Assembly (NCBI GenBank): GCA_938005745.1
Contig: CALLMM010000001.1
Coordinates: forward strand, 372,001-436,000
Direction of reading: 5' to 3'
Source of the DNA: an uncultured Chthonomonadales bacterium
GTDB taxonomy: Bacteria; Armatimonadota; Chthonomonadetes; Chthonomonadales; CAJBBX01
Length of the DNA: 64,000 nucleotides
Shown: piece after piece, positions 18,012-26,446 of the stretch
Layout: the number at the start of each line of letters is the position of its first letter
Position numbering within the stretch: the stretch's first letter is position 1
Program-made: the position numbers and the translations under genes
The notes under the pieces: generated by a model
Databases searched by the model: none
Told to the model about the DNA's origin: nothing
Seen by the model: the letters and a program-made list of their open reading frames with translations, nothing else

Positions 18012-19042
18012 CCCCCGCTGCTCACTCCGCGCAGATACTCTTTCTGCTTCTTCACCTCTTCGGGCTGGCGGCGCGTGAACAGGATGCCGGGCAGCGCGAC
18101 TAGCTTCTCGACCGTCTCGCCCTTCAACGCCCGGACGGCGGTCTCAATCGCCTGCGCCCCGATCTCCAGCGGCTTCTGTCCGGTAACCGCCTGCAGGATA
18201 TTGTCCTCCGCCAGCAGGAAGTCGCACATCTGCTCGCTGATATCGGTTCCGAAGACCACGATCTTTCCCGCCTTGCCGGCATTGCGCACGGCGGTAACCG
18301 CCCCGACGGTTCCCCCCTCGTTCGCCGCCCAGATCAGGTCTACCTCCGGGTGCGCGGTCAGGATCGCCTCCACCACGCTCACCGCCTTCTCCGCCAGCCA
18401 GGCGTCCTGCTTTGCCACGATCTTCACGCCGGGCAGCTTCTTGATCTCCTCCTCGAAGCCGCCGGTGCGCTGGCTTGCCGGCTCCGGCAGCAGCGAGATG
18501 TAGGTGATGATCGCCACGTTCGCCCTGCCGCCCATCTTCTCCTGAATATACTTCACCGCCTCTTCGCCCGTCTGTCTGCCCAGAGAGACCTGATCGCTGC
18601 GAATGACGCTGACCGGAAAGTCCGCCTCGACGTAGCTGTCGTAGGTAATCACCTTGATGCCGCTCTCGTGCGCGCGCTGCAGCGCCGGGATCGAAGCCTT
18701 CTGATTGAAGGGGGCGATCACCAGCGCCTGCTTCTTCTCGGCGATGTAGGTGTCTATCAGCGAAATCTCCTTATCGAGCGATCCCGCGCTGTTGCCCAGC
18801 GAGAGGTCCACGCCGTTCTTTGCGGCGGCATCCTTCATCCCGATCTCAATCAGCTTGAAAAACTGATCGTTCTGGAAGCCGACCCCGGCGATCTTAAAGG
18901 CATTTGTCAGCGCAGCGGAGGTTCCGGCTCCCCCGGAAGACGGCGGGGGCGCCTTCGGCGGCTCATTGCTGCACCCTCCCGTCAGGATCAGCCCGGTCGC
19001 GATCAGCCCGGCAAACAGACGGCAAACGTTCCCCCGTTTCAT
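18008..19042 (-). CDS. RbsB-like sugar-binding lipoprotein of ABC importer
   Basis: The start is placed at 19042, where GAAGGAG lies six bases upstream and a lipoprotein signal begins (LFAGLIATGLILTGGCSNEP, lipobox LTGGC); the open frame extends 40 codons further without signal features. The protein of about 344 residues has the Peripla_BP_4 fold: FKIAGVGFQNDQFFKLIEIG, ALVIAPFNQKASIPALQRA, and VDLIWAANEGGTVGA. It would bind a monosaccharide outside the membrane and deliver it to the permease. The gene lies 53 bases after the creatininase gene on the same strand. Confidence 0.9.
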   Translation of the reverse strand: MKRGNVCRLFAGLIATGLILTGGCSNEPPKAPPPSSGGAGTSAALTNAFKIAGVGFQNDQFFKLIEIGMKDAAAKNGVDLSLGNSAGSLDKEISLIDTYIAEKKQALVIAPFNQKASIPALQRAHESGIKVITYDSYVEADFPVSVIRSDQVSLGRQTGEEAVKYIQEKMGGRANVAIITYISLLPEPASQRTGGFEEEIKKLPGVKIVAKQDAWLAEKAVSVVEAILTAHPEVDLIWAANEGGTVGAVTAVRNAGKAGKIVVFGTDISEQMCDFLLAEDNILQAVTGQKPLEIGAQAIETAVRALKGETVEKLVALPGILFTRRQPEEVKKQKEYLRGVSSGG

Positions 19043-19095
19043 GGCAGCTCCTTCGGTAAAACGACACAGACAGCGAGAGCGGGCAGCCGTAGACG

Positions 19096-19893
19096 CTACG
19101 GGCTTCCCTCGCGCCCGTGATGGTAGTACTCCTCGATAAACGCGGCGAGATGACGCACGCACGCCTCGATCAGCACCCGTCCGGTCTCCGCCGAGGAGGG
19201 CGTTGGATCGCCGAGCAGTCCGGTCTTACTGGGATGGTAGTTCCAGGTAGACCAGAAGACGCGGGTCGAGCCGATAAAGTTGTCTCCGGCGACAAAGTCG
19301 GTGTGATAGGTGACGTGATCCTCCGCCGTGTACTGCTCGACATCCACCGGATAGCCGTAGTGAAGCATGACGGAGGTCTCATCCTCGCCGCCGTGAATGC
19401 TGCCGCCCGCCTCTCCTTTTCGCACGGCGTTATACTCCTTCGCGCCGAGATAGAGGAAGTTGGAGACCGCTGGATAGACGTTGTACAGGTCCGCGACCTC
19501 GCGCGCGACCACTCGCAGCAGTTCGGTGTGATGCCCGTGCCCGTTGAGAATCAGGATTTTGTTAAACCCCATTTCGCAGAGCGAGCCGATGATCTCCTGC
19601 ATCATATTCATGACGGTGCGGGTTCGCATGCGGATGGTCCCGGGCCAGCGCTGCATCTCGACGGCGGAGTAGCCCGTCCAGATGGCGGGCAGCGCGAGAA
19701 ACGGAATGCGGCTGTTCTCCTTCAGATAGGCGCAGAGGTCGTCCATAAACCGCTGCGTGATGAACCAGTCGGTTCCGGTCGGCAGATGTCTGCCGTGCTC
19801 CTCGATGGTTCCGATCCCCATGATGAGCAGGGCTCTCTTCTCGATGTAGGGCTTGAGTTGTTCGGAGGTGAGGTATTCGAAACGATGTTCCAT
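19096..19893 (-). CDS. Creatininase-family amidohydrolase
   Basis: A 265-residue protein carrying the creatininase (PF02633) hallmarks: LLIMGIGTIEEHGRHLPTGT near residue 25 (Glu, His and Asp metal ligands), FNKILILNGHGHHTELL and SIHGGEDETSVMLHYG. The length matches the family. Members hydrolyse creatinine or the formamide in riboflavin/F420 or mycofactocin-type pathways, and many sit in sugar loci with unknown substrates. Here the neighbours are an ABC sugar importer and a pentose kinase, so an amide or lactam linked to a sugar is possible but not shown. Confidence 0.85.
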   Translation of the reverse strand: MEHRFEYLTSEQLKPYIEKRALLIMGIGTIEEHGRHLPTGTDWFITQRFMDDLCAYLKENSRIPFLALPAIWTGYSAVEMQRWPGTIRMRTRTVMNMMQEIIGSLCEMGFNKILILNGHGHHTELLRVVAREVADLYNVYPAVSNFLYLGAKEYNAVRKGEAGGSIHGGEDETSVMLHYGYPVDVEQYTAEDHVTYHTDFVAGDNFIGSTRVFWSTWNYHPSKTGLLGDPTPSSAETGRVLIEACVRHLAAFIEEYYHHGREGSP

Positions 19894-19927
19894 GCTGAAA
19901 CCTGCGCTCTCTCGTTGGCTCTCTTCG

Positions 19928-20229
19928 TTAAGATGATGGTGTCTGTGCGACGGGGACGGGCAGATAACGGTTCAGGTCTTCGCGTCGGGCTCCCCGCAGA
20001 TGGTAGACGCCCTTCCAGTCCGGGTCGGTAACCCGCGTATGCGAGAAGATGACCCGGATGACGAGATGGATGCGCCACTGATCCGCCGAGTTATTGGCAT
20101 TGGAGCCGTGCACGATGTTGGGATGATGGATCGAGACATCGCCGGGCTGCAGCGCCTGCGCGACCGGCTCCGCGTCCCCCCCCTCACAATCACATAGCCG
20201 TCCCGATGATACTGTTCCGCGATCCCCAT
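19928..20229 (-). pseudogene. Phytanoyl-CoA dioxygenase (PhyH) remnant with internal deletion
   Basis: The ATG at 20229 overlaps the kinase stop (TGATG) and gives MGIAEQYHRDGYVIVRGG, a normal PhyH opening. After a run of eight G (C8 on the plus strand, 20176-20183) this frame becomes nonsense. In another frame the C-terminal PhyH segment continues to the stop at 19928: GDVSIHHPNIVHGSNANNSA, then DQWRIHLVIRVIF. The middle of the protein, about 150-180 residues including the HxD iron ligands, is missing; only the distal His region remains. The intact paralogue at 32976 shows what was lost. The gene is non-functional as sequenced. Confidence 0.75.
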
Positions 20230-21542
20230 CAGAGCCTTCCTCCGCGCTGCGTGGCGTGCCGCGCCGCGATGATCTTCGCCGCGCCGACCAGCCCCGGATG
20301 CTCTCCGGCAGTCGGCGTCAGCGGTCGTCCGTACCTTCTCTGCAGAGACGCCAGCCACTCCGCGCTGCGCGACAGCCCTCCGCCGGCGAACAGACGGCGG
20401 GGGGACGCGCCGGGTTCGCGCACGCCCTCCGCCAGCGCCTCGAAACGCTCCGCGTAGTACTCCAGCAGCGCGCGCGCTATCTCCTCCCGCCGGCTTCCGA
20501 CCAGAAGGCGGCGGATCTCAAGCTGTCCGCTTCCGGTCGGCGTAATGCGCGGCAGCGTTTGCGGGTCGGGATCGGCGGCGAGCGCCTCCCGGATCATGCG
20601 GCTGACGCCCCGGCGCGGATAGAGCAGGTCCGCCATCCATTCGAGCACGTTGCCGCACTCCGACTCGACGCCCAGCAGAAACCAGCGTTCGGGAAGCGGG
20701 CTGATCCCGGCGATCTGTTCGGGGGAGACGGGAGCCGCGGGACGGTCATGCAGCGCGTAGACCACCATCGCCGTCCCGAAGTTGCAGAAGAGGTCGCCTG
20801 TCCGCTCCAGTCCCGCGCCGACGGCGGCGCAGCTCTGGTCGTTGCCGCAGGAGTAGACCGGAACCGCCGGCAGATCGAGCGCGCGCCTCCACGCGGCGGT
20901 CAACGGCGCGCAGAGCGCGGCGGCGGGCGCGACGGCGGCAAGCCGATCTGCCCCGATGCCCGCCAGCGACAGCGCGCGGTCGTTCCACGCCTGCCGTGAG
21001 ATGTCGTAGAAGCCGCCCATCCCCTGATTGACGTCATCTCCGAACATCTGTCCGGTCAGGCGGAAGGCGATCCACTCGTTGAGCAGCAGATGATGCCCGG
21101 GTGATGCGCCGCATCGGCGCATCCGCATCACCTTCGGTAGAAACTGAAGCGGGCTGGGACGCACAAAGCCGGCGGTTCGGGCGAAGTCGGGAAGCGCGCG
21201 CGCCGCCTCCTCCGCCTCCTCGACAGCGCGGGAGTCGGTCCAGACGATGGCGGGCTGGAGCGGTCTGCCCGCATCGTCCAGCGCGATGCAGGTCTGCGCC
21301 TGCGAGGTCAGCCCGATGCCGCGCACCGCCAGCCCCAATTCGCGGGCAGTTTGCGCCGCTCCCCGGAGCGCGCGGCGGGCGCAGCGCACATAGCGTTCGG
21401 GATCGCAGGTCACCCCGTCTCCGGCGTAGTCCAGGGCGTAGGACACGACGGTAACCCGCCCGCGGATGCCGTCGGGGTCTGCGGGAGCCGCCTTGAAGGC
21501 GGTCGTGCCCAGATCGAGCGCAAGGATGCAGTCGGCTGCCAT
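20229..21542 (-). CDS. FGGY-family carbohydrate kinase, xylulokinase-like
   Basis: A 437-residue kinase with the FGGY N-terminal phosphate motif ILALDLGTTAFKAA, the linker GIGLTSQAQTCIALDDAGRP, and the substrate region AIVWTDSRA (the W-x-D-x-R block of xylulo-/glucono-kinases). The C-terminal domain has FAGGGLSRSAEWLASLQ, the adenosine-binding FGGY signature. It would phosphorylate a ketopentose or similar sugar, and the lyxose-isomerase-like cupin upstream makes D-xylulose a reasonable guess. It starts one base after the oxidoreductase stop (TGA-C-ATG) and its own stop overlaps the PhyH start, so translation is coupled. At 437 aa it is shorter than the usual 480-500. Confidence 0.8.
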   Translation of the reverse strand: MAADCILALDLGTTAFKAAPADPDGIRGRVTVVSYALDYAGDGVTCDPERYVRCARRALRGAAQTARELGLAVRGIGLTSQAQTCIALDDAGRPLQPAIVWTDSRAVEEAEEAARALPDFARTAGFVRPSPLQFLPKVMRMRRCGASPGHHLLLNEWIAFRLTGQMFGDDVNQGMGGFYDISRQAWNDRALSLAGIGADRLAAVAPAAALCAPLTAAWRRALDLPAVPVYSCGNDQSCAAVGAGLERTGDLFCNFGTAMVVYALHDRPAAPVSPEQIAGISPLPERWFLLGVESECGNVLEWMADLLYPRRGVSRMIREALAADPDPQTLPRITPTGSGQLEIRRLLVGSRREEIARALLEYYAERFEALAEGVREPGASPRRLFAGGGLSRSAEWLASLQRRYGRPLTPTAGEHPGLVGAAKIIAARHATQRGGRL

Positions 21543-21543
21543 G

Positions 21544-22677
21544 TCAGAGCGTTACCCGCGCTCCCGTCTCCGCCGAACGCGCCGCCGCCGCCAGCATCTT
21601 CTCGATCTCGATGCCGCGCGCGATGGAGGGTTCGAACGGCTGACCGGCATGCACGGAGGCGATGAAGTGGTAGAGGCAGTGCAGATGACCGCGCAGCCAT
21701 CCGACCGTCGCCTTCGGAGCGGGGAAGCAGGCGGGGGGTTCGTAGCGCTGGACGCAGTGGATTCGCTTGAAGCCCGACTCGCCTCCCAGAGGGGTCTCCG
21801 GGTCCGCCTGATCGAAGTAGTCCAGGTAGTTGGGATCCATCAGGCTGAAGCGAACCGCCCCCTGCGTGCCGTGCATCGCGAAACGCAGCTCGTCCTGCGC
21901 GCCGGTCGCGATCTTGCTGGCTTCGATATGTCCGATCGCCCCGCCTCTGAGCGTTACCGACATCAGCGTCAGGTCGTCCGAATCCTGCTCCGCCATCCTC
22001 TGCGGGTCTTCCAGCGAGGGACGCAGGCGATGCAGGGTCTTCTGCCGGGCGAAGACATCGGACAGCGGCTGACCGCAGAGCCATGTCAGCAGGTCTACCG
22101 CGTGGGAGCCGAGATCGTAGAGGACGCCCGCGCCATAGTCGCGCCGGTCCTTCCAGGCGATCCGCTTGCCGGGCGTGACGTTGCCGGAGTGCAGATACTC
22201 AACGCGGAAGCAGATGATCTCCCCCAGCCTCCCGGCTTCGATCATCTGCCGGGCGCGCATGGTGGCGGGGAAGAAGCGGTAGTTGAAGACCATCTGTCCG
22301 AGCCGAGCCGGGTCGGCGATCTCCTGCTCCAGCTGCAGCGCCTCCTCCAGATTGCCGGTCAGGGGCTTGTCGCAGTAGACCGGCTTTCCGGCGGCAGCCG
22401 CCTCCCGCAGCGCCTCCCGGTGGAACCTGTTGGGGGAGGCGATATCTATCAGATCTATCTCCGGGTCGTGGATCAGGGCGCGCGCATCCGCATATGCGCG
22501 CTCGAAGCCCAACTCCTCCTTCGCTTTCTCCGCCGTCTCCGGGCGCGAGGTGCAGACAGCTTTCAGTTCGCAGCGAAAGGGCAGGTCCGCATAGAAGTAG
22601 GGAAGCGACCGCCAGCACCAGGCGTGCGTGCGTCCCATAAAACCCGCGCCCAGAATGCCGATCCGATAGGTCTTCAC
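21544..22677 (-). CDS. Gfo/Idh/MocA-family NAD(P)-dependent oxidoreductase
   Basis: A 377-residue protein starting with GTG (22677) in a GTGA overlap with the cupin gene. It opens IGILGAGFMGRTHAWC, the Rossmann GxGxxGxxH motif. DPEIDLIDIASPNRFHREAL and GKPVYCDKPLTGNLEEA contain the EKP-type motif (here DKP) whose Lys is catalytic in this family. The C-terminal half (YDLGSHAVDLLTWLCG) is the usual beta-sheet domain with the conserved GxHxxD block. Members oxidise sugars or inositols. In this operon it likely acts on the same imported sugar as the kinase. Confidence 0.9.
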   Translation of the reverse strand: MKTYRIGILGAGFMGRTHAWCWRSLPYFYADLPFRCELKAVCTSRPETAEKAKEELGFERAYADARALIHDPEIDLIDIASPNRFHREALREAAAAGKPVYCDKPLTGNLEEALQLEQEIADPARLGQMVFNYRFFPATMRARQMIEAGRLGEIICFRVEYLHSGNVTPGKRIAWKDRRDYGAGVLYDLGSHAVDLLTWLCGQPLSDVFARQKTLHRLRPSLEDPQRMAEQDSDDLTLMSVTLRGGAIGHIEASKIATGAQDELRFAMHGTQGAVRFSLMDPNYLDYFDQADPETPLGGESGFKRIHCVQRYEPPACFPAPKATVGWLRGHLHCLYHFIASVHAGQPFEPSIARGIEIEKMLAAAARSAETGARVTL

Positions 22678-23159
22678 AGCACGCCTCCCCTGCCGATCCG
22701 CGTATCCGCAAAGAGGTTGTCGCCCGGCACGGAGGGCAGCGAGACCTCCAGCACCAGCGCGGGTCCGTCCTTCGCGGCAAAAGTGTGGTTCATGCCAGGA
22801 GCCATCTTGAAGACATCGCCCGGCTTCAGCAGCAGGACCTCCCCGTCTACCTCCATCTCGACCGTGCCGCGCACGATGTAGAAGGTCTCATCCTTCATCT
22901 GATGACGGTGCAGCGGACAGCGCTGATCCTCGAACAGGAAGAGGAACTTGCCGCAGTAGCGGTTCTCGGTGTCGTTGACGATCCAGTACTCGATCTCGCC
23001 GATCCGCTCAAAATCGTGCAGTCCGAAGTGCAGGGGCAGCGGCTGGCAGGGGGGCATCGTCAGCCCCCAGCCCTCGATAATACGCGCCGCCTCCGCCAGC
23101 ACGCGCTCCCGCGCCTCGCCGGTTAGCTCGAAATCCAGCGTCCAATTCACTTTATCCAC
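22674..23159 (-). CDS. Cupin protein, D-lyxose-isomerase-like
   Basis: I place the start at the GTG at 23159, six bases after GGGAG; the frame is open further up but only over the neighbouring gene's end. The 161-residue product is a single cupin. CPLHRHQMKDETFYIVRGTV supplies the metal ligands HxH...E, and GDVFKMAPGMNHTFAAKDGP the last His. The end, LVLEVSLPSVPGDNLFADTR, matches D-lyxose ketol-isomerases (PF07385). It would interconvert D-lyxose (or D-mannose) and the ketose, feeding the kinase downstream. It is shorter than well-studied members (about 190-225 aa), so a different sugar or another cupin role remains possible. Confidence 0.7.
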   Translation of the reverse strand: MDKVNWTLDFELTGEARERVLAEAARIIEGWGLTMPPCQPLPLHFGLHDFERIGEIEYWIVNDTENRYCGKFLFLFEDQRCPLHRHQMKDETFYIVRGTVEMEVDGEVLLLKPGDVFKMAPGMNHTFAAKDGPALVLEVSLPSVPGDNLFADTRIGRGGVL

Positions 23160-23254
23160 CGCAGGCTCCCGTGATTCAGCAATTGATCCGGACGAAAGCC
23201 CCCTTCCGTCCAGTCTACACGATTTCCCGAACGTCCCGGTCTCTGTCCGACGCC

Positions 23255-24625
23255 TCAATAGCCCAGTTCCCTCTCGGTCTCGAAGAGGGCTTCGTCCACG
23301 ATATCCATCCCCTTCGCGGCGATCTCCTCGTCCATGATGATCGGCGGGGAGAGGCGCAGGATATGTCCGGCGGGGATCCACGCCAGCCCCTTCCGAAACG
23401 CCTTCTGATAGACCCGCTTGCCCGCTTCGTCGAACGGCTCCTTTGTGGCGCGGTCTTTGACCAGTTCGATCCCCAGCAGGCAGCCCTTTGCGCGAATCTC
23501 CCCGATGATCGGATGCTCACGCATCATCTGCTCCATGCGGCGCAGGAAGAACCGCTCCAGCCGCAGCGCGTTCTCCAGCAGCCCCTCCTCCTCGATCACC
23601 TGGATGGAAGCCAGCGCCGCCGCGCACGCCATTGGATTGCCCCCGTAGCTGGTCGAGGCGGAGATCAGATCGAACGCCCCTTTGATCTCCTCCCGGGCGA
23701 CCATCGCCGTCACTGGAAAGCCGTTGCCAAACCCCTTTCCGAGCGTGGAGATGTCGGCGACCGTGTTCCAGTGCTCCATCGCCAGCCACTTGCCGGTGCG
23801 CCCCATACAGGTGAGCACCTCGTCGGCGATCAGCAGCATCCCGTGGCGGTCGCAGAAGGCGCGCAGTTTGGGGAAGAAGTCGTCCGGCGGCATGATGGAG
23901 CCTGCCCAGCCCTGGATCGGCTCGACGACAAACGCGGCGAGCTGCCCGGTCGTCACATTGGAGACGAAATCCTCATAGAAGGCGATGTAGGCGTCGGTGT
24001 CAATCTCGCCGTCGGGCTTGCGGAAGAGGGCGCGATAGGGATAGGGGCGCGGAACCAGAAAGAACCCTTCGGCGCGGCTGGCTCCGTTGACCTTATTCAT
24101 CTTCGCCAGGCTCACGGCGTGACCGCTCTTGCCGTGAAAGTCCATGTAGCAGCTCAAAAACTCGTGCCTGCCGGTATAGGCGCGGGCGGCGCGCAGGGCG
24201 GCTTCTACGGCGGTCGTCCCGGAATCGTAGAGCTGCACGCCGTTGATCCCCGGCGGCAGAATCTCCACCAGCTTCTCCAGAAGCTCGGTCTTCACCGGCG
24301 TCGTGAAGTCGTGGCAGTTCATCAGGGTGTTCGCCGCTTTGGCAACCGCTTCGGAGACCTTCGGATGGCAGTGTCCGAGCGTGGTTACATAGATGCCGGA
24401 GGAGAAATCGAGATAGGTGTTCCCGTCCACATCCTTCATCACCACGCCGAAGCCTTCCCGGAAGCAGACGGGATGCAGCTTGACCTGCGATGACAGCCCG
24501 CGAATGATCTGCGAGGCGCGCGCATGCATCTGCAGCGACTCTGGACCGGGGCTGTCGGTGAGCATACGGGGAACCTGCTGGAAATCAACGCCCTGCCTCC
24601 ACCAGGCGCTTCGTGTCATAGTCAT
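23255..24625 (-). CDS. Class III (ornithine/GABA-type) PLP aminotransferase
   Basis: A protein of about 456 residues. The leader contains three in-frame ATGs (24631, 24625, 24619); 24625 gives the best distance to AGGGAG. Class III aminotransferase features are present: YDSGTTAVEAALRAARAYTG (phosphate loop), LIADEVLTCMGRTGKW (Asp contacting the PLP nitrogen) and STLGKGFGNGFPVTAM (Schiff-base lysine), then STSYGGNPMACAAALA. Substrate unknown; such enzymes act on GABA, ornithine, beta-alanine or amino sugars. As first gene of the minus-strand sugar operon it may handle an amino group on the imported compound. Confidence 0.85.
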   Translation of the reverse strand: MTMTRSAWWRQGVDFQQVPRMLTDSPGPESLQMHARASQIIRGLSSQVKLHPVCFREGFGVVMKDVDGNTYLDFSSGIYVTTLGHCHPKVSEAVAKAANTLMNCHDFTTPVKTELLEKLVEILPPGINGVQLYDSGTTAVEAALRAARAYTGRHEFLSCYMDFHGKSGHAVSLAKMNKVNGASRAEGFFLVPRPYPYRALFRKPDGEIDTDAYIAFYEDFVSNVTTGQLAAFVVEPIQGWAGSIMPPDDFFPKLRAFCDRHGMLLIADEVLTCMGRTGKWLAMEHWNTVADISTLGKGFGNGFPVTAMVAREEIKGAFDLISASTSYGGNPMACAAALASIQVIEEEGLLENALRLERFFLRRMEQMMREHPIIGEIRAKGCLLGIELVKDRATKEPFDEAGKRVYQKAFRKGLAWIPAGHILRLSPPIIMDEEIAAKGMDIVDEALFETERELGY

Positions 24626-24819
24626 GGTCATCTCCCTCTAGACAAACCGCGATGCTGACGGAAAAAAGCGCGCACAGGCGCAGGAGACGCCTGCGCGTCT
24701 GCATAACTGCTGTGCATCTCTGTTTCATCACGGGATATTCGACACCGAGGCGCGGGAGCCCTGCCCGCGCCCGCGCAGAACAGTCGAGGCAGACACTCTC
24801 GATGAGCAGGAAGCGGACC

Positions 24820-26205
24820 ATGACAAGACGCCAGTTTCTGGAAGGGCTGATAGGCAGTGCAGCGATGCCGGCGATAAACGCGGAAACCGCCGGAGCCGCT
24901 GGCGCGCCGTTTCGCACGCGGGGCATCTACTTTCACGACGGATTTACCTGCGAGGAGAGGCATCATGCGCCGCTCTACTGGGACTTTGCTGCCTGGCAGC
25001 GACAGATCCGCTGGCTGCACGCCTGCGGGATCAACGCGATCGAGTTTGCGACCATGCTGGAGTTCAACCGCATCCCGTCCACGCCCATGGAGCGGCAGAA
25101 GATCGCGGACCGGTTGAAGATACTCGACTTCGCCCGTTCACTAGGGATGAAGTTCGGCTACCTGCTGACCAACACCGTCCTCAGCGCCGTTCCGCCAGAA
25201 GAGGAGCCGGGTCATCAGCTTCTGAATCGCGCCGTCACGCTCTGTCCCCGTCAGCCCGGCAACTTCGAGAGGACGATCGCCGTGCCGATCTACTTCATGG
25301 AGACCTACCGGGAGGCGGACTTCTTCGAGCAGTTCGCCGCCGACTGGGGCGGATGCGCCTGCGGTGCGTGCGGCGTCCCGGAGTACCTGCGCTATGTGCG
25401 CGTTTTGGCGGACCGCCTGAAGAGGCTGAATCCCCGGGCGACCCTCTACGCCAACACCTGGTGCATCTCTTATTGGGGCAGAGACCTGATGCCGCAGGGC
25501 TGGAAAGCCGTGTTCGATCGGGAGATCGCCGGCTCGCGGGAGGTGATCGAGGCGCTGCCCGCGCTGCCCGACAATGTGGGGCTGGGGCTGCCCTGCCACC
25601 ATCTATACCGCCCGCTCGCCTTCAGCTCCTACGGATCGAAGGCGCAGACGCCGGTCTTCCCGACTGAAGCCGATCTTCAACCGCTGCGCCGCGCGCAACG
25701 TCCGCTGCTCGCCTGGACCCATTTCGTGATGGACGACGACGCCTACCGTCCGCAAGCCTGGGGGATCGTTCACAGCGAGACGCGCTATCTGCAGGCGCTG
25801 CTGAAGTCGCTGCGCGCGGCGAGAATAGATCAGGTGATCGGCAATCTCTATCTGCCCATGCTTCAGCTTCCCAATACCTTCGCCTTCGGGCGGCTGCTGG
25901 AGAACCCCGACCGGGAGCCGCAGGCGATCCTGCACGACTTTGCCCGCCTGATCGCCCATCGTGACGACGCGGAGAAGCTGGCGGAGGCGCTGACGTGGAT
26001 GGAGAACCAGAGCTATTGGGAGCGGCAGATGCCTCCCGACGGACGCCTGCCGCACCTTCCCTGCACGCTGGACCGCGCCGGCGCGCAGCGGCTGGCTGCC
26101 GGCATACGTCCCCATCCTTCGCCCCCGCTTCCGCTTCCCCTCTCCGCGCAGGCGTGGCTGGACGACTTCCGCCGCTCGCTTGCACGCATGGATTGGGCGG
26201 ATTGA
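24820..26205 (+). CDS. Tat-exported TIM-barrel-like protein, paralogue of 15503 gene
   Basis: I choose ATG 24820, which begins a twin-arginine signal (MTRRQFLEGLIGSAAMPAI) with AGGA eight bases upstream; ATG 24802 is the alternative. The mature part of about 430 residues has RGIYFHDG at the first strand, LHACGINAIEFATM, and a CACGACG cysteine pair near residue 180 that might bind a metal. It shares LPNTFAFGRLL with the protein at 15503. No family name can be given with confidence; a glycoside hydrolase-like barrel is my best guess. It diverges from the aminotransferase gene and reads toward the prepilin. Confidence 0.6.
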   Translation: MTRRQFLEGLIGSAAMPAINAETAGAAGAPFRTRGIYFHDGFTCEERHHAPLYWDFAAWQRQIRWLHACGINAIEFATMLEFNRIPSTPMERQKIADRLKILDFARSLGMKFGYLLTNTVLSAVPPEEEPGHQLLNRAVTLCPRQPGNFERTIAVPIYFMETYREADFFEQFAADWGGCACGACGVPEYLRYVRVLADRLKRLNPRATLYANTWCISYWGRDLMPQGWKAVFDREIAGSREVIEALPALPDNVGLGLPCHHLYRPLAFSSYGSKAQTPVFPTEADLQPLRRAQRPLLAWTHFVMDDDAYRPQAWGIVHSETRYLQALLKSLRAARIDQVIGNLYLPMLQLPNTFAFGRLLENPDREPQAILHDFARLIAHRDDAEKLAEALTWMENQSYWERQMPPDGRLPHLPCTLDRAGAQRLAAGIRPHPSPPLPLPLSAQAWLDDFRRSLARMDWAD

Positions 26206-26256
26206 GGGGGTACACGGCGGAGGCTTAAAAAATCTTAATTTTTTTGCCCCATCCCC

Positions 26257-26291
26257 TTGACAGCTGGTACGGGATTGGTTTATATTGGCTA
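26257..26291 (+). promoter_or_regulatory. Promoter/operator A upstream of prepilin gene
   Basis: TTGACA at 26257-26262 and TATATT at 26281-26286 are separated by 18 bases. The 35-base block from TTGACA to GGCTA is repeated with three differences at 27364-27398, before the regulator gene. The conserved spacer (GCTGGT..GGGATTGGTT) suggests an operator within the promoter. An AT-rich stretch (26226-26245, AAAAAAT..ATTTTTTT) lies just upstream and could be an UP element or a weak terminator. Confidence 0.7.
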
Positions 26292-26304
26292 AGGTGACGG
26301 GAAC

Positions 26305-26328
26305 GGTTTATCTATACTTCGATAAATC
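26305..26328 (+). promoter_or_regulatory. Hairpin in prepilin 5' leader
   Basis: GGTTTATC (26305-26312) and GATAAATC (26321-26328) pair with one G-U wobble around an 8-base loop. It falls in the roughly 150-base untranslated leader of the prepilin gene, about 13 bases after the expected transcription start, and could act as an mRNA stabiliser or an operator. No known riboswitch consensus was recognised here. Confidence 0.35.
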
Positions 26329-26446
26329 ATAAGTAGTTGAGTACTTTATGAACCGCTTCGCCCGTCGCTATCAGGAAAACACAGCCGTTTTAATGTTCAG
26401 GAAATGCCCCTTGCGTGGCAGCAGGGGAGCAAAGGAGAAAGCCACC

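Noticed and set aside
23160..23381. Longer cupin protein starting at 23381
   Set aside because: This part is antisense-like arginine-rich sequence over the end of the aminotransferase gene; the GTG at 23159 has a proper ribosome site.
26292..26446. Possible c-di-GMP or other riboswitch in the prepilin leader
   Set aside because: I could not match the conserved core of any known class; only a simple hairpin is seen.
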